Part shown: piece after piece, positions 44,161 through 51,400 of the stretch
How the letters are laid out: each line of letters starts with the position of its first letter
Position numbering within the stretch: position 1 is the first letter of the stretch
Assembly (NCBI GenBank): GCA_016718315.1
Contig: JADKDV010000008.1
Location: 124,001-188,000, forward strand
DNA from: Candidatus Obscuribacter sp.
GTDB lineage: Bacteria; Cyanobacteriota; Vampirovibrionia; Obscuribacterales; Obscuribacteraceae
Direction of reading: 5' to 3'
Length of the DNA stretch: 64,000 nucleotides
Made by a program: the position numbers and the translations under genes
Notes under the pieces: generated by a model
Databases searched by the model: none
What the model saw: the letters and a program-made list of their open reading frames with translations, nothing else
What the model was told of the DNA's origin: nothing

Positions 44161-45180
44161 CTAGCGCGCCTTTTGCACCCTACCGTATTTGTCGCAAGCC
44201 TCAAGCAGCGCCTCGCGGATGCCAGGCTCAGTCATGCTGTGACCGGCATCGGGCACGACGATGTATTCGGCTTCCGGCCAGGCCTGGTGCAGCTCATGCG
44301 CGCTCGTGGCAGGGCAGACCATGTCATAGCGCCCTTGCACGATGGTGCAGGGGATGTGCCGGATAAAGTCGACGTCGTCGAGCAGCTGCGAGTCATTGCG
44401 CATGAAGCAGGCGTTGACAAAGTAGTGACACTCGATGCGAGCAAAGGCCGTGGCAAAGTCATCTGCGCCGACGCGGGCAATGTTGGCATGGTCCACGTGC
44501 AACTTGGATGTTGCGCCCTCCCAGATGCTCCAGGTTTTGGCAGCAGCCAGACGCACAGCCGGGTCCTTGGAGGTGAGCCGCTTGTAGTAAGCCTTGATCA
44601 TGTTGCCGCGCTCCCGCTTGGGGATGGTCGCCACATAATCCTGCCAGTACTCGGGGAAGACATGGCTTGCGCCCTCCTGGTAAAACCAGGCTAGCTCCTT
44701 TTTGCGACCCATAAAGATACCGCGCAAAACCAGCTCGGTAACGCGCTCGGGATGAGCCTGAGCGTATGCAAGCGCGAGAGTGCTGCCCCATGAGCCACCA
44801 AAAACCATCCAGCTTTCGATGCCAAAGTGCTCACGCAGAGCTTCGACATCGCTCACGAGATCCCAGGTGGTGTTGTTCTCGAGTGAGGCAAAAGGCTTGC
44901 TCTTGCCGCAGCCGCGCTGGTCAAAGAGGATGATGCGGTAGACATCGGGATTGAAGAAGCGACGATAGGAAGGCGATGTACCGCCGCCAGGACCGCCATG
45001 GAAGAAGATCACAGGCTTGCCTTGCGGATTGCCGGATTCTTCAAAGTAAATCTGGTGACCGCCAGAGACATCGAGCCAACCAGTGCAAAACGCTTCGATT
45101 TCAGGATAGAGCTGTCCGACAAGGCGCTGTATGGGAACGCGGCGGCTGCTCTTCTGAGTGGTTTTTTGGGACCGAGACAT
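44161..45180 (-). CDS. pip: Prolyl aminopeptidase (proline iminopeptidase)
   Basis: 339 residues; ATG with AAGGAAAA upstream. Alpha/beta hydrolase of peptidase family S33: oxyanion loop FFHGGPGGGTSP, nucleophile S130 in GGSWGS, Asp in GRYDMVCP, His in PDAGHS, plus the family's DQRGCGKS and ENNTTWDLVSDVE lines. It removes N-terminal proline from peptides in the cytoplasm. Length is slightly above the usual 310-320 because of a basic N-terminal extension. G/C-ending codons. Confidence 0.95.
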   Translation of the reverse strand: MSRSQKTTQKSSRRVPIQRLVGQLYPEIEAFCTGWLDVSGGHQIYFEESGNPQGKPVIFFHGGPGGGTSPSYRRFFNPDVYRIILFDQRGCGKSKPFASLENNTTWDLVSDVEALREHFGIESWMVFGGSWGSTLALAYAQAHPERVTELVLRGIFMGRKKELAWFYQEGASHVFPEYWQDYVATIPKRERGNMIKAYYKRLTSKDPAVRLAAAKTWSIWEGATSKLHVDHANIARVGADDFATAFARIECHYFVNACFMRNDSQLLDDVDFIRHIPCTIVQGRYDMVCPATSAHELHQAWPEAEYIVVPDAGHSMTEPGIREALLEACDKYGRVQKAR

Positions 45181-45665
45181 GAGTGTTTTCCTTGTTGTGT
45201 TTTACCTGTTGTGCTTTACCTGATCGCACGTGACGATTGAGAGCGCGGGCAAATGCAGGTAATACAGCGGCTAGTTAAAAAAGAGAATTGGTACTCATAG
45301 AAAGAAAAAAAGAGAAAAGACTTGTGCACACTAATTAAGCTCACCATACTTCTTCAATCTTGATAACTATCATATGAACGCTTTATTACTAGTCTATGAT
45401 TATGTAGTGCTAGCGAAGCTGAGTGACGTAGCTCAAAGACTGCAATTTTGCACCAGCAAAATGAACTACTGGACATCAAGAGTGACCGATAAAGCCTGTT
45501 TGTAATTACAAACATTCAGGGCAAAACTGGCACTACCAGTCAGTTCTAGAAAGATTTACCAGATTGACAGTCGGCAGTTGTGGTTATGATAAAGCTTGCA
45601 GACATACACTCTGCACTAGAAAGACACACGTGTTTTTTACAGCAACTGGGAGGCATGCAGTCGGC
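45181..45665. other. Divergent intergenic region with a 16-bp palindrome and promoter candidate
   Basis: This region separates the divergent aminopeptidase and nuclease genes. GTTTGTAATTACAAAC (45498-45513) is a perfect palindrome that could be a repressor site. TTGACA (45564-45569) and TATGAT (45585-45590) with a 15-bp spacer form a promoter candidate for the nuclease gene. No gene seen. Confidence 0.5.
45564..45590 (+). promoter_or_regulatory. Sigma70-type promoter candidate of the nuclease gene
   Basis: Perfect TTGACA and five-of-six TATGAT with a short 15-bp spacer. It decides the start of the nuclease: the furthest upstream in-frame TTG is part of this -35 box, so translation should start downstream. 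Confidence 0.45.
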
Positions 45666-46211
45666 GTGGCTCGTCTGGGCAAGCCGATCTTGGCAATAGC
45701 AATTGCCATTGTCTCAATTATAATTCTATCCCCCTCCCCGGGTATAGCATCTCCAAAATCTTTTCGCGGTCTTGTCGTTGGTATCAGTGACGGTGACACC
45801 ATCAAAGTCATGCACAACGGTGCACCCGTGACTGTAAGGCTCAACTGCATCGACTGCCCCGAAAAGTCTCAGGACTTTGGTCAGGTGGCCAAACAGTACA
45901 CAGCCTCACAATGTTTTAAAAAAGTGGTGCGCATCAACGAGACCGGACACGATCGCTACAAGCGCAGCATCGGTCAGGTTATTTTGCCCAACAAAAGAGC
46001 CCTCAACCTGGAGCTGGTAAAGCGTGGCTACGCCTGGTGGTACGAGCAGTACGCACCGCATGCCACTGAGTATCAGGCAGCCCAAAATAAAGCTCGCCAG
46101 AAGCGCAAAGGTCTCTGGCAAAATAGTAAACCAGTACCGCCCTGGGAATATAGAAAACGCGAGCATAATGTCAGATTGGCTCACGCTAACACAAAAGGTC
46201 TGGACTACTAA
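45666..46211 (+). CDS. Secreted thermonuclease-like protein (SNase fold)
   Basis: About 181 residues from the GTG at 45666, which has GGGAGG 12 nt upstream and starts exactly before a signal segment (KPILAIAIAIVSIIILSPSPG). GTG at 45630 is an alternative. The SNase domain shows ISDGDTIKVMHNG, VRLNCIDCPEKSQDFG (catalytic Arg and Glu region), DRYKRSIGQV (second Arg) and YAWWYEQYAP. Staphylococcal-type nucleases cut DNA and RNA with Ca2+. Expected to act outside the membrane, possibly for nucleic-acid scavenging. Confidence 0.88.
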   Translation: MARLGKPILAIAIAIVSIIILSPSPGIASPKSFRGLVVGISDGDTIKVMHNGAPVTVRLNCIDCPEKSQDFGQVAKQYTASQCFKKVVRINETGHDRYKRSIGQVILPNKRALNLELVKRGYAWWYEQYAPHATEYQAAQNKARQKRKGLWQNSKPVPPWEYRKREHNVRLAHANTKGLDY

Positions 46212-46294
46212 CCACATGAAAGTACTAATGAGCAGTACCATCACTCTCGTATCAGTCGTAACTTTTAACTGGATTGGCAGTGCGGCTCTGATCC

Positions 46295-46915
46295 TCAAGT
46301 GTATTGACAGTCAAACTTCAAAACTCTGCCTTGAGCAAGATATTTTTGCTGGGCGATTTCCATTGCATAAGCGGTGTAAACAGATACCGAGTCTATTGCA
46401 CAAAGTCTAAACCTGGCACCAATAGCCTCTAGCTGCTCGTTAAACACCTCCACCACTCCCACAATGGACGATGCTGTTTTGTAAATCAATTCGCCGTTTT
46501 CACCGACAAAATTCATACTCAGATAATCCCCATCGGCAGGATGGCCAAAAGACTCTACCAGACTGAGCAAGAGCGGTCTTCGACAAAGCTGGTTTAACCG
46601 ACCAACTGCCTTTTTTAAATCAAACAAAACATAGTCAGACACAAAACAATTATCCCGGACAGCTCTTGCCCGGCCCAGTGCGGGATCTGTGTAATAGAGC
46701 CCAAGCAACTCGGCAATGTCATCATTTGTGCCATCCAGTGTCAATTCCAACTGGGCACAGAGATCGGCTAAAACAGACCCTCTTAAATCGAGCGCCAGAC
46801 TACAGTGATGTAATTCGCGTATGGCATCCTTGAGCAGTAGTTGACCAGACTTAGCCAAAAGTGGCTGACCATCAGCTAAAGATTTAAAACCGATCTTTTG
46901 ATAGTCCTGCCACAT
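46295..46915 (-). CDS. Hypothetical cytoplasmic protein
   Basis: 206 residues from the ATG at 46915 with GGAG 7 nt upstream; an in-frame extension to 46987 is not needed. No signal or membrane segment. Helical first half (LLLKDAIRELHHCSLALDLRG), mixed second half (DYLSMNFVGENGELIYKTASSIVGVVEVF). Six Cys residues. No family recognised. Confidence 0.65.
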   Translation of the reverse strand: MWQDYQKIGFKSLADGQPLLAKSGQLLLKDAIRELHHCSLALDLRGSVLADLCAQLELTLDGTNDDIAELLGLYYTDPALGRARAVRDNCFVSDYVLFDLKKAVGRLNQLCRRPLLLSLVESFGHPADGDYLSMNFVGENGELIYKTASSIVGVVEVFNEQLEAIGARFRLCAIDSVSVYTAYAMEIAQQKYLAQGRVLKFDCQYT

Positions 46916-47141
46916 ATTTTTCTCCCGCGCAATGACGCAAGTCAATATAGGACAGACAAGCCCGACCTCAAATGGGAAAACCACCATAAACCCACTGTTT
47001 ATGCCACTTTTGGTGGTAAAGAATTACAACTGTGCATTTGCACAGTGTCACGTTATTTTCACGACGGTATAGTTAAAAGCACGGACACAAAAGTCCTACT
47101 GGAACAAAACGGTATCCCAGAGCCAACCCGGCACCCACAAA

Positions 47142-47188
47142 AACAGCCGGTTTTGCCTCAATTAATCGAGGGTCCAAAGCCGGCTGTT
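47142..47188. terminator. Bidirectional terminator-like hairpin
   Basis: AACAGCCGG (47142-47150) pairs with CCGGCTGTT (47180-47188). T-rich tracts follow on both strands (TTTATTTTC on plus, TTTTTG on minus). Confidence 0.6.
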
Positions 47189-47201
47189 TTATTTTCTTAT
47201 C

Positions 47202-47255
47202 AAAAATGACTGACCAGTAATAATTGTCAGAGACATTTTACTTACTGGTCAGTCA
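47202..47255 (-). terminator. Strong intrinsic terminator of the secreted repeat-protein gene
   Basis: On the minus strand TGACTGACCAGTAA (47255-47242) pairs perfectly with TTACTGGTCAGTCA (47220-47207), followed by TTTTTG. It lies 9 bp after the stop codon. Confidence 0.9.
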
Positions 47256-47263
47256 CTTGCTGT

Positions 47264-48301
47264 TTAGCGGACTTGTCTATCGTTTAGATCTTTGTTGATA
47301 GCTGTAGACAGATTTGTCAATTGAGCCAATAGACCATGTTGTTCATTGTAGGTTAGGCGACTACCACTCAAGGTCAAGCGTGTCTGCAAATCAGCAATTT
47401 GAGTCTCTCTCTGCAAAAGCTTGTCGGCTTCGCCTTGAGTCAGGCGACCATCTTTGATGCCCTGATAGATACGCTGTCTCAAAAGTGACTGTCTGGCATC
47501 CACTGAGGCATTCAGTTGAGAGCCACGGCCACGACCGTAACCGCGGCCACGGTTGCCTCTAAATTGATTGTCGGACAGCTGCTTGTTGACCCGAGTGCTC
47601 AAAGCATCGAGAGAATCAGTCAGTTGTTTAGCATCTCTGTATGACAGATTCCCATCTGCAACAAGAGTAACTTCCTGGCTATTGATACGGTTTAGTTCAG
47701 CGCGCAGGTTAGAAGTCTCATTCCAGTTAAGCAAACCAGATGATGTGCCTTGTGTAATGGCACCATCTATTTGAGCTTGTTTGGTATCGATGTCAGCCTG
47801 AAATTGTGCTCTATTTTGAATTTGCTGACTACCACTACCGCGCAAATGACGACGATACCAACCGTTGTTAGTGCTTCCTATACCGCCATAGGCAGGCACT
47901 GTGTTAGCCACTACTGTGCTATTAGACAAGTAGCTCTGAATTTTTACAGAGAAGTTTGTAAACTCGTTGAGAATACCTTGCACTTCCATATTATCTAGCT
48001 TGCCATCAGCAAGATAGTTACTTTCAAGAGTATCAATGCGACTGAGATCTGCTCTCAGTTCTGATTCTTCTTGGGGATTGAGTTGACCAGATGTGACACC
48101 GGCTGAGACCTGGTCCTTAAGCTGAGTCTGCCTGGTGGCAAAGTTGTTGCGGATAACGTTTTGCTCTGTACTATTGGAGAGATTGTTGGTGTTTACACCA
48201 AGATAACCTCTGAGCAAATCATTTACATCAAATGCAAACGAAGGAGCGGCCAGCGCAAAAAGGGATGCCAGCGCAAGTGTGCTTGCAATGCGGATCTTCA
48301 T
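47264..48301 (-). CDS. Secreted protein with three helical repeats
   Basis: 345 residues; ATG with AAAGGAA upstream and a classical signal peptide (STLALASLFALAAPSFAF). The mature part holds three copies of a roughly 80-residue helical unit: a basic stretch, then G..SG.L...E...LRA.L.RI...E......G.L...., then a helix with L..LS..I...L. The second and third copies are separated by a Gly/Arg linker (FRGNRGRGYGRGRG). Probably an extracytoplasmic or envelope protein. No family recognised. It has a candidate promoter and a strong terminator, so it is monocistronic. Confidence 0.75.
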   Translation of the reverse strand: MKIRIASTLALASLFALAAPSFAFDVNDLLRGYLGVNTNNLSNSTEQNVIRNNFATRQTQLKDQVSAGVTSGQLNPQEESELRADLSRIDTLESNYLADGKLDNMEVQGILNEFTNFSVKIQSYLSNSTVVANTVPAYGGIGSTNNGWYRRHLRGSGSQQIQNRAQFQADIDTKQAQIDGAITQGTSSGLLNWNETSNLRAELNRINSQEVTLVADGNLSYRDAKQLTDSLDALSTRVNKQLSDNQFRGNRGRGYGRGRGSQLNASVDARQSLLRQRIYQGIKDGRLTQGEADKLLQRETQIADLQTRLTLSGSRLTYNEQHGLLAQLTNLSTAINKDLNDRQVR

Positions 48302-48382
48302 TTATTTTATTCCTTTAAAATGTATCGTCGAATGGATGCCTGATAGGTACTGCGATATCGATTCTCGAATGTTACTAGTGGC

Positions 48383-48411
48383 TCTATAGCCTATGCTTGA
48401 CGCACCGGCAA
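48383..48411 (-). promoter_or_regulatory. Possible promoter of the secreted repeat-protein gene
   Basis: On the minus strand TTGCCG (48411-48406) and TATAGA (48388-48383) with a 17-bp spacer, about 82 bp upstream of the start codon. Each box matches consensus at four of six positions. Confidence 0.3.
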
Positions 48412-48496
48412 ATTGCTACAAAATGCGGGCACTGTTATAGAGATACAAACCAGCACTTTTAAGTTCCCGCTTGAAAACGCAGAATTTTTAAAACGT

Positions 48497-51400
48497 TTAG
48501 TCGAGGATTTTTTTGAGCTTGGTTACCCAGGCAGCCTGTGACGGCTTTTGCCCGGAGAGATAATCTTCGTAGGTAGACATGGCACCACTGGCCACTGGCG
48601 CGTCTGGTACTGAGGGGTGTGCTTTGGCATCATGGAGCTTGGAGCCACATTCACCGCAAAATTTAGCATCAGGATCGAGTGGTGCACCACATAAATGGCA
48701 AGCAATGATGCGGGTTTCGAGCCTATAACCGCACTCACCACAAAAGCGAGAGCCCGGTGCAAGCGACTCCTGGCAGCCAGGACAAGCAATCGATCCTGGC
48801 AAAACTGGCGTTGGCATTGCTGGCGCTGGCACCGGCAGTGGTGCACCTGGCGCAGCGGGTGCGGAGAGAGGATAGAGCCCTTGTGGCACACCACCGGCAG
48901 GAGCTGCACTTACATCACCAGCCATGGCGCCGTTAACGCTCTCCCAAAAAGCGTTTTCGCTGACAGCATTGACGCGTGCCTGCACTGGGTTAACTGACTC
49001 ACCAGAGGCCGGATCAAAAGCTCCAGCTGCGGCTGCTGGGATGTAAGCACTACCACCAATGACAGGGGTGACTGTTGTTTTGGCTGGAGGCAGCCCAGGT
49101 GGTGGGTTAAAAGCCGCTGCATCAGCAGGTTGAGCACTCTGAGGAGGCATGCCGGCCACTACTGCGGCAGCACTTTCGGCATCGCGAATATCTTGCTCTT
49201 TGGTTTGACCCTTTTTGCCTTTCTTGCCTTTGCCCTTGCCGCTTTCTTTTCTGGCTTCTTCTTGAGCAGCTTGCTCTCTTGCAGCTTCTTGCCTGGCGGC
49301 TTCTTCTCTGGCTGCCTGCTGAGTCTCTTCTAATTCAGCCTGGACTTTGGCCGCTGCTTCCCGGGCAAGCTCAGCTTGTTTAGCCAGTTCAGCGTTGCGA
49401 GCGGCCTCTTGCTGCTGAGCGATCTCGGCCTGGCGAATTAACTCCAGTTGCTCGGCAATCTGAGCTTGTCTGGCTTGTTCTGCCTGGAGTGCCTGCTGCT
49501 GTGCCAGCATTGCCGCTTCTTGCTGAGCCCGCAATGCCGCTTCTTGTTGCTCTCTCAAAGCCGTTTCTTGTTGTTCTTTGAGCTTTTGCTCTTGCTGGAT
49601 GCGCATTGCTTCCATCTGCTGAGCTTGCATAGCGGCTTGCTGTTGCGCACGCATTTCTGCCTCTTGTTGAGCCCGCAGTGCCGCTTCCTGCTGGGCGCGG
49701 ATGAGGGCTTCTTGCTCAAGCTGCATCTGTGCCATGTACTGCGCCTGTGCAGCAGCCTCTTGCTGTGCTTTGAGCATAGCTTGCTGTTGTGCTTGCATAG
49801 CAGCCATTTGCTCAGCTTGCATAACAGCTTCTTGCTGGACCTTCATGGCTGCTTCTTGCTGCGCTCTCATCAAGGCCATTTGCTGGGCTTTGGCGGCAGC
49901 TTCCTGCTGCGCTCTGGCCATTGCTTCTTTTTGTGCTTGCAGATATGCGAGCTGCTGGGTCTCGGCTACTGCCGCTTCCTGAGCTTGCTCCAGAGCTTCC
50001 TTTTGAGCCTGAGCGATAGCCTCCTGCTGAGCCTTCATCATCGCTTCTTGCTGAGCGCGTATAGCTGCTTGCTGCTCCCTGCGCAGAGCAGCTTCCTGTG
50101 CTTCTCTCAGTTCAGCTTCGCGCTGAGCCAGTAGTTCGGCTTCATGCCTGGCCCGAGCCTCTGCTTCTTGCTGGGCGATGATAGCCGCTTCACGCTGTGC
50201 TTGTAGCGCCGCTTCCTGTTGGGCTTGCAGAGCGGCAGCTTGCTGCGCCTGGAGGAGAGCCTCCTGCTGGGCCTGCAGTATGGCTTCTTGTTGGGCTTTG
50301 AGTGCAGCTTCTTGTTGCGCCCTGAGAGCTGCTTCCTGGGCTCTGGCTGCTGCCTCCTGCTGCGCTTGGAGTTCAGCCTCTTGCTGGGCCTTGAGGGCCA
50401 TAGCCTCTTGCTGAGCTTTTAGCGCTGCTTCTTGCTGTGCTCTCAGAGCAGCTTCCTGTTGTGCCTTAATGGCCGCTTCTTGTTGCGCGCGCATGGCCGC
50501 TTCTTGCTGCGCCCTCATAGCCGCTTCTTGCTGAGCCTTAAGTGCCGCTTCCTGCTGAGCCTTGAGTGCCGCTTCCTGCTGAGCTTTGATTGCGGCTTCT
50601 TGCTGCGCCTTAAGAGCAGCCTCCTGTTGTGCCTTGAGGGCAGCCTCTTGAGCAGCTTTTTGTCTTGCAGCAGCAGCTTGATCTATATTAGGCTGATTTT
50701 GCCCTGGTTGACCGAGGGCTGCATGTTGCCCTGTGGCTTGCTGCTGCCCTGCCACCGGCTTTTGACCACCAGTCATGGATTGAGCAGCGTGTTGACCGGT
50801 AGCCATCTGTTGAGCCTGTGGTACCACCACCGGTGCGGCATTGATAGTGACAGGATGAGGAGTCGAGTCCTGCATTGTCTCCAACAAAAATCTAGATGGC
50901 GCCAAAACAACTTCGTTAAACTTACCTGGATACGAGACGTAGAGCAGATCTTTAGCACGGGTCATACCGAGATAACAGAGACGCCTCTCTTCTTCGACAT
51001 CACCGGCACTCTCTGATGGGAATAGTCCCTCCGCCATACCAGTCAAAAATACAACTGGGTATTCTTTGCCTTTTGCCTCATGCAAACTGAGGATATAAAC
51101 AAGCGGGTCAGACTGACCATCAGCGGATTTTTGCGTAGTCTGGCTGCGCACAAATTCTGAGACTGTCTTGTATTTGCGTGCTTCTTCTTCTAGCTGGCTG
51201 AGTTTGCGCATCGGCTCATAGTTGACACCGGGCGGCACTTTGACAGACTTGTAATATTCATTGAGACGCTGAGTACGACGCAAAAGCGCAATCGTTTCAG
51301 CTGGTGGCAAATTTTCTTGATTCATCGTGCGGATAATGAGCAAGAGCTGGCCCAGATCCTGGCATGACTGATCGGCCACAGCCTCTGAATAAATCTCCAC

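Larger units (their letters stand above)
46916..47263. other. 348-bp gap with two terminator hairpins
   Basis: Two hairpins lie here (described separately), in the 3' region of the repeat-protein gene to the right. A 103-codon plus-strand frame (46898-47209) runs through both hairpins and is not accepted as a gene. Confidence 0.5.

Noticed and set aside
46898..47209. 103-codon plus-strand frame with a terminator-like hairpin at its end
   Set aside because: It overlaps the start of the minus-strand hypothetical gene and runs through both hairpins; composition is not protein-like.
49448..50134. 228-codon plus-strand frame with Leu/Cys-rich repeats
   Set aside because: Antisense reading of the 24-bp minisatellite inside the helicase gene.
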